A stretch of 64,000 nt of DNA from Desulfuromonadales bacterium (GCA_019429255.1 JAHYIY010000008.1:1-64000); one strand, 5' to 3'. Shown: positions 1 through 9,448, counted from the stretch's first letter. Made by a program: numbers and translations. The notes: generated by a model from the letters alone, not told the origin.

Positions 1-198
1 TGGGTGATGCATCTGCGCCATCCACGTTTGAACCGCGGTGCCGAGGTCGAGGTGCCCGGTATCAGTTATCTGCACATTGCTGCTGATGGCCGGGTTGATG
101 AGCACCGCGATTACTTCGACCTGGGCGCATTGCTGTACGAGCGGTTACCCCTGCTGGGCCCGCTGGTGCGGGCAGTCAAAAGGAGGTTTGCGGCATGA
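1..198 (+). CDS. C-terminal end of NTF2/SnoaL-like family protein (5' partial)
   Basis: Open frame from the window edge; GISYLHIAADGRVDEHRDYFD resembles NTF2-like proteins seen upstream of this SDR/FAD/DUF1365/Cfa operon type; stop overlaps the next ATG. Confidence 0.6.
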   Translation, partial: WVMHLRHPRLNRGAEVEVPGISYLHIAADGRVDEHRDYFDLGALLYERLPLLGPLVRAVKRRFAA

Positions 199-911
199 AC
201 ATCCTGATTAGCGGAGCAACCTCGGGTATCGGCAGGCAACTGGTTCTTGATTACCATGCCGCGGGGCATGAAGTGTGGGCTTTGGGGCGTTCACCGGCAG
301 CGCTGGCCGAGCTTGAGACGCTGGGGATTCATTCCGCTCAGGTTGACCTGGAAGACCGTGAGGCGACGCTGGAGTGGTTTGCCGGTCTTGAGACCCTTGA
401 TCTGGCGATCCTTTCAGCCGGCAACTGCGAATATATCGATCTGCCCGCCTTCGATAGTGCCTTGGTGGCGCGAGTGATGCGTGCCAACGTTGAATCGCTG
501 GCCCACTCCATCGAAGGCGCTTTGCCGGCACTGCGTCGAGGCAAAAATCCCCATCTGGTCGGCATCGGCTCTTCCGCCGCCTATCTGCCCTTGCCGCGTG
601 CCGAGGCTTACGGCGCCTCGAAGGCGGCGGTAGCTTACATGCTCGATACCCTGCGCATCGATCTGGCGGCAGAAGGGATCCGCGTCAGCCACGTTGCTCC
701 CGGTTTCGTCAAAACGCCCTTGACCGATCGCAACGATTTTCCCATGCCCTGTCTGGTCACGGTGGAGCAGGCCAGCACGGCGATCCGCAAAGGGATCGCC
801 GCCGGCAAAAAGGAGATTCATTTCCCCAAACGCTTTACCGGTACGATGAAACTCTTGTCACTGCTGCCACGTTCACTTTGGCTTGCTCTAGCCAGAAAGA
901 TGGTCAGATGA
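195..911 (+). CDS. SDR family NAD(P)-dependent oxidoreductase
   Basis: N-terminal SGATSGIG nucleotide-binding motif, YGASK catalytic motif; ATGA overlap with next gene. Confidence 0.9.
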   Translation: MNILISGATSGIGRQLVLDYHAAGHEVWALGRSPAALAELETLGIHSAQVDLEDREATLEWFAGLETLDLAILSAGNCEYIDLPAFDSALVARVMRANVESLAHSIEGALPALRRGKNPHLVGIGSSAAYLPLPRAEAYGASKAAVAYMLDTLRIDLAAEGIRVSHVAPGFVKTPLTDRNDFPMPCLVTVEQASTAIRKGIAAGKKEIHFPKRFTGTMKLLSLLPRSLWLALARKMVR

Positions 912-2149
912 TGAAACGTATTGCTGTCGTTGGCTCCGGTATCGCCGGCTTAACCACTGCCTATTATTTGAGCCGCAAACATCAGGTGACCCTGTTTGAA
1001 GCGGATAGTCGCCTGGGTGGTCATACCCATACCACCAGGGTTGACTGGCAGGGAGAACAGAGCGCCATCGACACCGGTTTTATTGTTTTCAATGATCGTA
1101 CCTATCCAGGCTTTATCCGTTTGATGACCGAATTGGGAGTGGATTATCAACCCACTGAGATGAGTTTTTCCGTGTGTAATCCGGCGATCGGCCTGGAATA
1201 CAACGGCAATAACCTCAGCAGTTTGTTTGCCCAGCGGCGTAATCTGGTCAACGTCAGTTTCTGGCGTATGCTGGCGGATATTGTCCGCTTCAACCGCCAG
1301 GTTCGGCTGGCCGCTGCCGGGGCTCCTGCGACGCTGACCCTGGGGGAATTTCTCGATCGCCAGAGCTACGGTGCCCTGTTTATCGATAATTACCTGCTAC
1401 CGATGATCTCGGCGATCTGGTCGACGGATTTAGAGCAGACGCGCGAATTGCCGCTGCTCTTTTTTGTCCGTTTTTTTGAAAATCACGGCCTGCTCAATCT
1501 GGTTGACCGTCCCCAGTGGTACACCATCAAGGGGGGATCGAGCAGCTATATTGAGCCGTTGACCGCTCCCTTTAAAGATGAGATTCATCGCGCCAGCAGG
1601 GTGACGTCGATCAAGCGGCAGCCCGATACCGTCAAGCTGGTGGCCGGCGATCAGGTGTATAGTTTCGATGAGGTGGTGCTGGCCTGTCATGCTGATCAGG
1701 CCCTGCGTCTTCTTGCTGAGCCCACCACGGCTGAACGTCAGATCCTCGGCGCTTTTCGTTTTTCTGCCAATGATGTGATTCTGCATACCGACCAGCGCTG
1801 GTTACCCCAAACCCCGCGCGCCCGGGCGAGCTGGAATTATCATCTGCAGCAGCCGGGACTGGGGGGCTCAACGGTCACCTACTACATGAATCGCTTGCAA
1901 CGTCTGGAGAAAAAACATGCCTACCTGGTCACCCTGAACGAGGAGGTTCCGGCGGCGGCGGTCATTGGCCGTTACCAGTATGACCATCCAATCTTTGATC
2001 TGGAATCCATCGCCGCCCAGCAGCAGTGGTCTACTATCTCCGGTATTGACCGGATCCACTATTGCGGGGCCTGGTGGCACAACGGTTTCCATGAAGATGG
2101 CGTGCAGAGCGCTCTGCGCGTCTGCTCTGCTCTGGGGGTGTCGCCATGA
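908..2149 (+). CDS. NAD(P)/FAD-dependent oxidoreductase (amine-oxidase-like, DUF1365-cluster type)
   Basis: MKRIAVVGSGIAGLTTAYYLSRKHQVTLFEAD FAD-binding motif; start set at ATGATG overlapping the SDR stop. Confidence 0.9.
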   Translation: MMKRIAVVGSGIAGLTTAYYLSRKHQVTLFEADSRLGGHTHTTRVDWQGEQSAIDTGFIVFNDRTYPGFIRLMTELGVDYQPTEMSFSVCNPAIGLEYNGNNLSSLFAQRRNLVNVSFWRMLADIVRFNRQVRLAAAGAPATLTLGEFLDRQSYGALFIDNYLLPMISAIWSTDLEQTRELPLLFFVRFFENHGLLNLVDRPQWYTIKGGSSSYIEPLTAPFKDEIHRASRVTSIKRQPDTVKLVAGDQVYSFDEVVLACHADQALRLLAEPTTAERQILGAFRFSANDVILHTDQRWLPQTPRARASWNYHLQQPGLGGSTVTYYMNRLQRLEKKHAYLVTLNEEVPAAAVIGRYQYDHPIFDLESIAAQQQWSTISGIDRIHYCGAWWHNGFHEDGVQSALRVCSALGVSP

Positions 2150-2883
2150 GCTCAGCTCTTTACGTCGGGCGAGTGACGCACCAGCGCTTTATTCCGCGTC
2201 AGCACAGCTTTTCCTACCCTTTTTTCATGTGGTTTCTCGACCTCGAACAGGTTGATGAAGTGCCCGATCTCGGCCGCTGGTTTTCGGTCAAACACGTTGC
2301 CTTAAGTCGGTTTTTGCGCTCCGATTATCTGGGGCCGGCAGATGAGCCCTTGCACCTGTCGGTCAAACAGCGGCTGCTCGAATTGACCGGCGTGCCGGTG
2401 ACCGGCACTGTGTGCGCGCTGCTGAATCTGCGCACCCTGGGATTATATTTCAGCCCGGTCAATTTTTACTTCGGCTACGATCTTGTTGGCCATTGCACCC
2501 ACATGCTTGCCGAGGTATCGAACACCCCATGGAACCAGCGTCATCATTATGCCCATCTGCTGGATCCGGGACTGAATCAGCGCGAAAACCCCAAGGCTTT
2601 TCATGTGTCGCCCTTTAACCCGGTCCAGCAACACTATCGCTGGCAGATTGAACCACCGCAAGATAATGCAAGAATTGTCATCGATGTTGATGATGAGCGT
2701 GGTCATCTGTTCCGGGCGCTGATCAACCTGAAGCGCCAGCCCCTGACCTTGTCGTCGGTGCGCCGGCAGTTGTTCCGCAAACCGGTGATGACCCTGTCGA
2801 TCCTGGCGGGAATCTATTGGCAGGCGCTTAGATTGTATCTGAAAAAAGTTCCTTACGTTCCGTATCGAAAGGAGTTGTCATGA
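2146..2883 (+). CDS. DUF1365 domain-containing protein
   Basis: YVGRVTHQRFIPRQHSFSYPFFMWFLDL ... YFSPVNFYFGYD, VSNTPWNQRHHY typical of DUF1365; operon position. Confidence 0.9.
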   Translation: MSSALYVGRVTHQRFIPRQHSFSYPFFMWFLDLEQVDEVPDLGRWFSVKHVALSRFLRSDYLGPADEPLHLSVKQRLLELTGVPVTGTVCALLNLRTLGLYFSPVNFYFGYDLVGHCTHMLAEVSNTPWNQRHHYAHLLDPGLNQRENPKAFHVSPFNPVQQHYRWQIEPPQDNARIVIDVDDERGHLFRALINLKRQPLTLSSVRRQLFRKPVMTLSILAGIYWQALRLYLKKVPYVPYRKELS

Positions 2884-4142
2884 TTTCTTCAACGGCAAGT
2901 TCGCGCATGATGATTGAAAAGGGAATGAGAGTCACCAGGGCACAAGCCTGGTCACGCACCATGTTGCATCGTTTATTGCAGCACCTGCACTACGGACAGA
3001 TCAGCTTGATTGAAGGCGATCAGCGGGTGACCTTCGGCCACGACGCCGATTTCCACGCGCAGATCCGGGTCAATAATCCGGTCTTTTATCCCACAGCGGT
3101 TTTCGGTGGCTCCATCGGCGCCGGGGAATCCTATGTCGCTGGTGACTGGGATGTGGACTGTTTGACCACCCTGGTGCGCATCGTCGCGCGCAACGGTAAA
3201 CTCCTCGATCGGCTGGAAGAACGCTGGGCCTGGCTGGCGCGCCCCTGGCAGCGGGCGAAGCATCTGCTGCGACCAAATAATCGCTCCGGCTCCAAAAAAA
3301 ATATCCTTGCCCACTATGACCTCGGCAACCGCATGTACGAAAGTTTTCTCGACCCGACCATGATGTATTCAGCGGCGATTTACCCCGACGCTGAGAGCAG
3401 CCTTGAAGAAGCCGCCGTTTATAAACTCGACCACATCTGCCGCCGCCTTGATCTGCGTCCTGGCGACCGTGTCGTTGAAATCGGCAGTGGCTGGGGAGGT
3501 TTTGCCATCCATGCTGCGACCCATTACGGCTGTCAGGTTACGACCACGACCATTTCCGATGCTCAGTATGAAGAAGCTGGCCGCAGGATCTCCGCGGCCG
3601 GTCTGCAAGATCGCATCACCCTGTTGAAACAGGATTACCGCGATCTGGAAGGTACCTACGACAAGCTCGTCAGTATAGAAATGATCGAAGCAGTGGGATT
3701 TCGCTATCTGCCGCAATTTTTTGCGCAATGTACACGTCTGCTCAAACCGGATGGCATGATGTTGGTGCAGGCGATTACCATTCAGGATCAACTCTACAAG
3801 CGTTATCTGGACAGTGTCGATTTTATCCAGGAGTACATTTTCCCTGGTGGTTGTCTACTGTCCAATCAGCACTTGCTGAAACTGGTGAGCGAAAAAACGG
3901 ACATGGTGGTGCGCGGTCTCGAAGATTTTGGTCTGGACTATGCCAGAACCTTAAAAGATTGGCATGATCGTTTTATTGCAAACTTCAAGAAAATTGAACA
4001 AATAGGGTATGATGAAAGGTTCAAGCGCTTATGGAAATACTATTTCTGTTATTGTGAGGGCGGATTTCGCGAAAGAAGCATCAGTGTTGTGCAATTGACG
4101 GCAACCCGCCCCGGTTACCTGCAGCCCATCTCCAGACCATGA
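2880..4142 (+). CDS. Cyclopropane-fatty-acyl-phospholipid synthase family SAM methyltransferase
   Basis: AHYDLGNRMYESFLDPTMMYSAAIYPD, VVEIGSGWGGFAIHAA SAM motif, SIEMIEAVG. Confidence 0.93.
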   Translation: MISSTASSRMMIEKGMRVTRAQAWSRTMLHRLLQHLHYGQISLIEGDQRVTFGHDADFHAQIRVNNPVFYPTAVFGGSIGAGESYVAGDWDVDCLTTLVRIVARNGKLLDRLEERWAWLARPWQRAKHLLRPNNRSGSKKNILAHYDLGNRMYESFLDPTMMYSAAIYPDAESSLEEAAVYKLDHICRRLDLRPGDRVVEIGSGWGGFAIHAATHYGCQVTTTTISDAQYEEAGRRISAAGLQDRITLLKQDYRDLEGTYDKLVSIEMIEAVGFRYLPQFFAQCTRLLKPDGMMLVQAITIQDQLYKRYLDSVDFIQEYIFPGGCLLSNQHLLKLVSEKTDMVVRGLEDFGLDYARTLKDWHDRFIANFKKIEQIGYDERFKRLWKYYFCYCEGGFRERSISVVQLTATRPGYLQPISRP

Positions 4143-4657
4143 ATCCGCTGCTGAATATCGCCATTTATCAGCTGATCTGGTTCATTGCGGTGATGGGTGG
4201 GGAATCGCTGGCATGGCTGGCTTTTGTCCTGATTTTTGTGCATTTTCTGCTAACGCCGTTACCAAAAACCGACCTCGTGCTGGCTTTTTTGGTGTTGCTC
4301 ATTGGTATGGTGGTCGACGGGACCTTGCGCCAGTCGGGTTTTTTCATCTTTGCCGAAGATCGCTTTCCGATCCCCTTGTGGCTGGGATGTATCTGGATCG
4401 CCCTGGCGACATTGTTCAATCACAGTCTTCACTGGTTGAAAAAACGGCTGGTTCCGGCCGGACTGCTGGGCGCGATTGGCGGACCGCTTGCTTATCTCGC
4501 CGGTGTGCGGTTTGGCGTGGCTGAGTTCAGTTGGTCATTGCCCTGGTCGATTACTGTATTGGCGATCGTCTGGGGGGTGCTGGTGCCGGGTTTGGTTTGG
4601 CTGAGCGGGAAGATTGTGATTGCCGGAGATCGGCCGTTGTGGGTGTTGCTGAGATGA
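4139..4657 (+). CDS. DUF2878 domain-containing membrane protein
   Basis: Small multi-TM protein (NIAIYQLIWFIAVMGGESLAWLAF) immediately following the cfa-like gene with overlapping start. Confidence 0.8.
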   Translation: MNPLLNIAIYQLIWFIAVMGGESLAWLAFVLIFVHFLLTPLPKTDLVLAFLVLLIGMVVDGTLRQSGFFIFAEDRFPIPLWLGCIWIALATLFNHSLHWLKKRLVPAGLLGAIGGPLAYLAGVRFGVAEFSWSLPWSITVLAIVWGVLVPGLVWLSGKIVIAGDRPLWVLLR

Positions 4658-4677
4658 GAAGTGGCTGCTGTGTGTTT

Positions 4678-4726
4678 GACCACCCCGTCAGGCTGCGCCT
4701 GTCACCCCTCCGGAGGAGGGGAATTT
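4678..4726 (+). repeat. DUF559-associated palindromic element R1
   Basis: gaccaccccgtcaggctgcgcctgtcacccctccggaggaggggaattt; internal hairpins caggc-tgc-gcctg and cccctcc-ggaggagggg. Confidence 0.85.
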
Positions 4727-4820
4727 GTCGCTTGCTGTTCCCTCGGGTTTGCGGTTTGTCGACTGTTTTGGCAGATGCTGCTGTTCTTCAATGAAAAACA
4801 AATTTATCGTCTGTCAGTTA

Positions 4821-5450
4821 TTAATTCCCCTCCTCCGGAGGGGTGGCGCGAAGCGACGGGGTGGTCCTCAAGGCCTCCATCACTGCATCTAAATTCTGTA
4901 AAACATCTTTCGCCCTGATATGCAATACACGCAATCCAAGTCCTTCCAAATAGGCATCACGTTCTTGATCGTATTCTGCTTTGTCTTCATGGCTACTGCC
5001 ATCGATTTCAATGACCAACGACGCGCCGGCACAGAAAAAATCCACGATATAGTTACCAATAATTTTTTGCCGGTCAAAATCAAGTCCAAGTAACTGTTTC
5101 TTTTTTAAATGTTGCCACAGTAATACTTCGTGTAGCATTCCTGCCTTGCGGAGTTCACGAGCTCGTTCGCGAAGTGCAGGATTGTAGGGAAGAGACTTGT
5201 ATGACTTGGTGTTGCGTTTGACCACCCCGTCAGGCTGCGCCTGCCACCCCTCCGGAGGAGGGGAACTGGTATCCTCGTTTTTAGAGGTCGTTTGCTTCTC
5301 CTGTTGCTTTCTACCAAGCCTGCTCATGAGCCCTCCAGTAGTAAAATCTGTCCCCTGAAGATAAAAAAACGAAGAGGAAGTTAAATTCCCCTCCTTTGGA
5401 GGGGTGGCGCGAAGCGACGGGGTGGTTAGATCCTCCATCATTACACCCAA
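4821..5450 (-). CDS. DUF559 domain-containing (Vsr-like PD-(D/E)XK) endonuclease; N-terminus, interior and C-terminus partly encoded by palindromic repeats
   Basis: Core YNPALRERARELRKAGMLHEVLLWQHLKKKQLLGLDFDRQKIIGNYIVDFFCAGASLVIEIDGSSHEDKAEYDQERDAYLEGLGLRVLHI is DUF559-like; the flanking TPSLRATPPKEGN / SPPPEGWQAQPDGVVK peptides are translations of the repeats, so the true start is uncertain. Confidence 0.85.
   Translation of the reverse strand: MGVMMEDLTTPSLRATPPKEGNLTSSSFFYLQGTDFTTGGLMSRLGRKQQEKQTTSKNEDTSSPPPEGWQAQPDGVVKRNTKSYKSLPYNPALRERARELRKAGMLHEVLLWQHLKKKQLLGLDFDRQKIIGNYIVDFFCAGASLVIEIDGSSHEDKAEYDQERDAYLEGLGLRVLHIRAKDVLQNLDAVMEALRTTPSLRATPPEEGN
4822..4865 (-). repeat. DUF559-associated palindromic element R2 (inverted relative to R1)
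   Basis: aattcccctcctccggaggggtggcgcgaagcgacggggtggtc; reverse complement matches R1 except for the hairpin core. Confidence 0.85.
5220..5266 (+). repeat. DUF559-associated palindromic element R3
   Basis: gaccaccccgtcaggctgcgcctgccacccctccggaggaggggaac. Confidence 0.85.
5384..5427 (-). repeat. DUF559-associated palindromic element R4 (inverted relative to R3)
   Basis: aattcccctcctttggaggggtggcgcgaagcgacggggtggtt. Confidence 0.85.
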
Positions 5451-5461
5451 TTTACATCAAA

Positions 5462-6175
5462 TCACAGTGCCATCCAGATCATGCGCAGCGCCAGCACCGT
5501 CAGCAGAAATTTAATCACCCAACGCAGAAAATCTCCGGGGGCGCGACGTCGTATTCTGGTGCCGAACCAGGAACCGGCAGTTACAGAGATAACCATCCCG
5601 GCAATGAGGGGGAGGTAGGAAGCAAAGGCGAAGCCGATCAGACCGAAGATGGCAATCTTCACCAGATGTACAGCTGTCATCAGGGCGGCCATGGTGGCGA
5701 CCGCCTGACTGCTGCTAAGTCCGTGGCGCAGCAGTACCGGCATATTTAATGGACCGGTGGCACCGACGAACAGGGTAATAAAGCCGTTGACCAGTCCCAG
5801 GGTGAAAAACTTGCCCGGTAGCTTGAGGGTTGCCGGCCCTTGCGGGAGCCAGGTCAGCAGCAGGATAAACAGCCCGAGGGGAATGGGAAGAACTGCGGCC
5901 GGAAACGACTGCAATACGGGGAAACCAGACACGCCACCTAACACTACACCAATTGCAAAGGGGATGACCGGGCCAATGACCAGGTCGCTGCGTCCAAACC
6001 AGGCACGGGTGAGATTGCTGCACAGTTGTACCATGCCATGAAGCGGAATCACCGCGATGGGTGGTAGCATGATCGCCATGACCGCCAGCAGCAGTAAGCC
6101 GCCACCAAGTCCGACCACTGCCGTCAGGGTCGAGGTGAAAAATGCGACGATTATCAGCAGCAATTCGCTGACCAT
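5462..6175 (-). CDS. Sulfite exporter TauE/SafE family membrane protein
   Basis: Multi-TM; AVVGLGGGLLLLAVMAIMLPP, FVGATGPL motifs; start set at MVSELLLIIV. Confidence 0.85.
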   Translation of the reverse strand: MVSELLLIIVAFFTSTLTAVVGLGGGLLLLAVMAIMLPPIAVIPLHGMVQLCSNLTRAWFGRSDLVIGPVIPFAIGVVLGGVSGFPVLQSFPAAVLPIPLGLFILLLTWLPQGPATLKLPGKFFTLGLVNGFITLFVGATGPLNMPVLLRHGLSSSQAVATMAALMTAVHLVKIAIFGLIGFAFASYLPLIAGMVISVTAGSWFGTRIRRRAPGDFLRWVIKFLLTVLALRMIWMAL

Positions 6176-6216
6176 AAAGATGTTTCCCGTTGTGTCTTTT
6201 GCGTAAACCCTTGAAA

Positions 6217-6302
6217 CGTCATTCCCGAAGCGATTTTGGTCGGGAATCCAGATTTTCACGAACTTACAGACTGGATTCCCGATAAAGGCATTCAGGAGTG
6301 AC
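6217..6302. repeat. CGTCATTCCCG-type dispersed palindromic repeat
   Basis: cgtcattcccgaagcgattttggtcgggaatccag...ctggattcccgataaaggcattcaggagtgac, inverted arms. Confidence 0.6.
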
Positions 6303-6325
6303 CATCTCTTTGCATAAACTTCGGT

Positions 6326-7471
6326 TTAAACGCGATTTTTACGCAACTCCGCCAAGGGGTAAAATGTGCCGCGCCAATAGATTCCGCCCTGCAGCAGGTT
6401 GAGTAGCATCGTCCGCAATGAGATGGCGCACAGCACTACCACGGCAAAGGGAAAGCCGAGCAGTTGCCGGTAGGTGGTGTTAAAGCGCCGCGCGCTGATC
6501 CCTATCAGCAGGCTCAAGGTCAGTACGCTCAACAGTGATAGTAGCCGGGTGGTGCCACTGGCTAAAAGCAGAGCCACATAGGGGTAGACGAACAGGGTCA
6601 AAGCCACTGCGATGCCGCCAAGGGTTGCCCCTATTCGGTAGTCGGATCCGGCAAAGAGGTTTTTCTCCAGGCCAACAACCATCTCCCTGAAACTGCCATA
6701 CCACTGCACGTTAATGAGTTCGTGACCATAGGCAAATTGCTGCCGAAAGCCGGCGTCTTTGATGATTTTACCCAGCTTCAGATCATCGTCGGGGCGCAGG
6801 CGGATGCGGCGGTGGCCATCAATCTGCCGGTAAGTGGAAGCACGAACCAGATTAAATGCGCCAACGCCGATGTGGCAACGGTTGCGCGGATCGGCGACTT
6901 TCCACGGGCGGGTATAGAGGCCGAAAAAAAATCCAAAACAGGCAGCAAGCAGCGTCAGCAGCATTCCAGGCATTTTCAACCCCGGGCTGACAGCAAGATG
7001 ATCGATTTGTTGTTGTTCCAGCAGGCTGACCGCCTTTTGCAAGGTCTCAGGGGCCATGATGATGTCAGCGTCGGTGAAAAGCAGCAGATTGCCGCCGGCA
7101 ATTCGGCTGCCCTGCCACAGGGCATGATTTTTTCCGAGCCAGCCGTCGGGCAAATCATCAATGGTAAGCGTCTTCAGTTGCGGGTGGTTTGTCGTCATCT
7201 GCGCCAGAATTTTGCCGGTGCCATCGCTGGAGCGATCATTGACGACAATTATCTCGAGTTCGGGGTAATCGATTTGCAGTAAAGACGTCAGAGCCGCTTC
7301 CATCTGTTCTTCTTCATTGCGGGCAGCAACAATGATTGACAGGGGAGGGAGTTGTGAGGGCGCAAGGGGAGTAACCTGGCGCAGGTTGATCAGATGACGG
7401 GCACGATAAATCAATTCTAGTGCAATCAACAGATGAATCGTGAGTATTGTCAGTGCCGGTAAGGTAAACAT
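6326..7471 (-). CDS. Glycosyltransferase family 2 membrane protein
   Basis: LSIIVAARNEEEQMEAALTSLLQIDYPELEIIVVNDRSSDGT, FTDADI; C-terminal TM segments. Confidence 0.9.
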   Translation of the reverse strand: MFTLPALTILTIHLLIALELIYRARHLINLRQVTPLAPSQLPPLSIIVAARNEEEQMEAALTSLLQIDYPELEIIVVNDRSSDGTGKILAQMTTNHPQLKTLTIDDLPDGWLGKNHALWQGSRIAGGNLLLFTDADIIMAPETLQKAVSLLEQQQIDHLAVSPGLKMPGMLLTLLAACFGFFFGLYTRPWKVADPRNRCHIGVGAFNLVRASTYRQIDGHRRIRLRPDDDLKLGKIIKDAGFRQQFAYGHELINVQWYGSFREMVVGLEKNLFAGSDYRIGATLGGIAVALTLFVYPYVALLLASGTTRLLSLLSVLTLSLLIGISARRFNTTYRQLLGFPFAVVVLCAISLRTMLLNLLQGGIYWRGTFYPLAELRKNRV

Positions 7472-7551
7472 TGGATCTCCGGAGAAAACAAAACAGCTCT
7501 GTCTCAGAATGTAGGGCAGGGCTGCGGGCGTGTCAAAGTAAAGCGTGATTA

Positions 7552-7971
7552 CTAATCTTCGGCCATGTTATCCGTCCCCAGCGGGGTCAACTGCGCCTGG
7601 GATTTCTTCAGAAACTCAACCATGCCGGCATCCACCATGATCCGCAGGATCTCAGCAAACTCATCCAGCCGCTGGCGTAGAGTTTTCGGTGAGGGAACCT
7701 TGGTCGGTCCCAGGGAATGACGGAAGAATTCATCCTCCTCAAAAAAAGGATGGATGGCGGCAAAATCGCTCTTCCCCCGGCACAGCAGGCCCAGATAGCT
7801 GCGTAGCACATCCGCTGTGGCAATGCCTCGTTTGGGAGCGGCCTTGTCCGTTTGGTAAGCCAGTTTGGTAAAGCGATTCAGCGCAATACCAACCAACGCC
7901 GGACCGGATGTTGAGGTGTAGAACTCTTTGTCAGACTACTCAAGCTTGAACCGGGGAAATGTCACAACAAA
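7552..7971 (-). pseudogene. IS1380-family transposase N-terminal fragment (decayed)
   Basis: VGIALNRFTKLAYQTDKAAPKRGIATADVLRSYLGLLCRGKSDFAAI... resembles IS1380 transposase N-termini; upstream in-frame PRFKLE-TAG-SDKEFYTSTSGPAL has a premature stop, and the C-terminal catalytic part is missing. Confidence 0.75.
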
Positions 7972-8301
7972 ACTCCTTGGGTGAATTTCAATACGGCGCA
8001 ATAATAGCAGAAAAGCATAATAAAATCAGATGATTGAAAAAGATCAAAGGTGTTTTTTAAGTACAATCAGTCACGGATTCAGGTTACCGGTGATGATGAC
8101 CTCGCTCAGGTCGGCAAAGAATGGCTTATTGAAATGTTTACTGGGTTTCGGCATCAGATATAGCTCCCGTAATCTGCACGTTTCTTGTCGCCTTTGCCTT
8201 TGTTGACATATTTTCATCTGTTGAAAGGCGATGGGTTAAGGCTGGTTCCTGCAGTGGGATATGTTCCTTTTACCCATTACACAGCTGGGATTCTTGTCGA
8301 A

Positions 8302-8742
8302 TCAAAAGAATAGCTCAGGACTGATACTGAACCGTTTTGTCAGATTGGCGATATGTGCCCTGGTTAAATTCTTCGACCCACTCAGGATTTGTGATACCAG
8401 AGATTTTGAGCCTATCTCTTCCTTGAGATCGGAATATGACAATTTGTGCTGATTAATGAGCACCCTCAGGGTAGAAACTCCAGGATCTAAATTCTCAACT
8501 TCCTGGATGAAGCTGCTCATACTCTCAAGGTTGCTTTCGTATTTATCGATTGCGTCAGCAACCATGTCGATCATACGAAGCAGTGGTTCCCCCTCACGGT
8601 CCTCAGCCTTCGTCATCAAGTGCTCAATAAGATCGATAGCAAATTTGTAATCTTCTTCGTTTTTGATTTCAATTACCCGGTGTGCAGTCTTGAAGAAAGA
8701 GAGAAACGAAGTTTCAAGTTTTATTGCTGTTGCCGTATTCAT
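8302..8742 (-). CDS. higA: HigA-like type II antitoxin (HTH domain)
   Basis: Acidic N-terminal region plus HTH LSYSDLKEEIGSKSLVSQILSGSKNLTRAHIANLTKRF; 4-nt overlap with upstream toxin. Confidence 0.82.
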   Translation of the reverse strand: MNTATAIKLETSFLSFFKTAHRVIEIKNEEDYKFAIDLIEHLMTKAEDREGEPLLRMIDMVADAIDKYESNLESMSSFIQEVENLDPGVSTLRVLINQHKLSYSDLKEEIGSKSLVSQILSGSKNLTRAHIANLTKRFSISPELFF

Positions 8743-9050
8743 TGTTTCTCCTTTCTATATTTCCTGCAAAGCTTGTCATATTCAGCGTGCGTGACAATGT
8801 GCTTGACGTAAAATTTCTGGTTGGTGAACAGAACCATCGCCAAGATCCGCAGATTATTGCCGCCAATGTCGATCACGTACCACTTGTCCTTGTACTTGAA
8901 GTTGTCAAGGGATGGAAATATTTGTTTCAGCTCCTCCGGAGTGTTAAATGTCCCATTATTCAAGACCCGATAAGCGTCCATGATTGCTGTTTTGTCATTG
9001 GAAAACCTTCTAGCCGCTTCCTCGAAAGCCCTCTTACGAATAACGTGCAT
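8739..9050 (-). CDS. higB: HigB-like type II toxin (mRNA interferase)
   Basis: MHVIRKRAFEEAARRFSNDKTAIMDAYRVLNN...WYVIDIGGNNLRILAMVLFTNQKFYVKHIVTHAEYDKL; toxin-before-antitoxin order typical of hig loci. Confidence 0.85.
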   Translation of the reverse strand: MHVIRKRAFEEAARRFSNDKTAIMDAYRVLNNGTFNTPEELKQIFPSLDNFKYKDKWYVIDIGGNNLRILAMVLFTNQKFYVKHIVTHAEYDKLCRKYRKEKQ

Positions 9051-9448
9051 TCCTTCTCCACCACTGCTCAGGGTTTACCTTGGGTAAACAGTATCATGTC
9101 TTTGTTGAGTTTACAAGAAGTGAACCTGGCAGATCAACACAATCCGAAAACCCGCATGACCTACGCTCTAAACTTGTAAGTTTTGATTTCGAATTATGAT
9201 CCTGGATTTTGATTCACATTGTATTCTGATCCGAAAAGCCGAGTTGATAGAATCTTACTGAATACCCTGATTTATAGGATTCAATAGTAAGTTTGAAAAG
9301 TCATTTGCTTCTTTTTGCGGTATTTAAGGTGCCGATTGAAATAACGTTTAACAGTCGGACAATAATGAGGAAGCTTCCAAAAATGTATCCGTGTTATACA
9401 ATGAATGTGTAGAATTTTTCTGATCGCTGTTTATCAAGGAGGATCCGG

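Noticed and set aside
8073-8155. Mini-ORF MPKPSKHFNKPFFADLSEVIITGNLNP on the minus strand
   Set aside because: Too short and unassignable; possibly debris of an insertion sequence, not enough to call.
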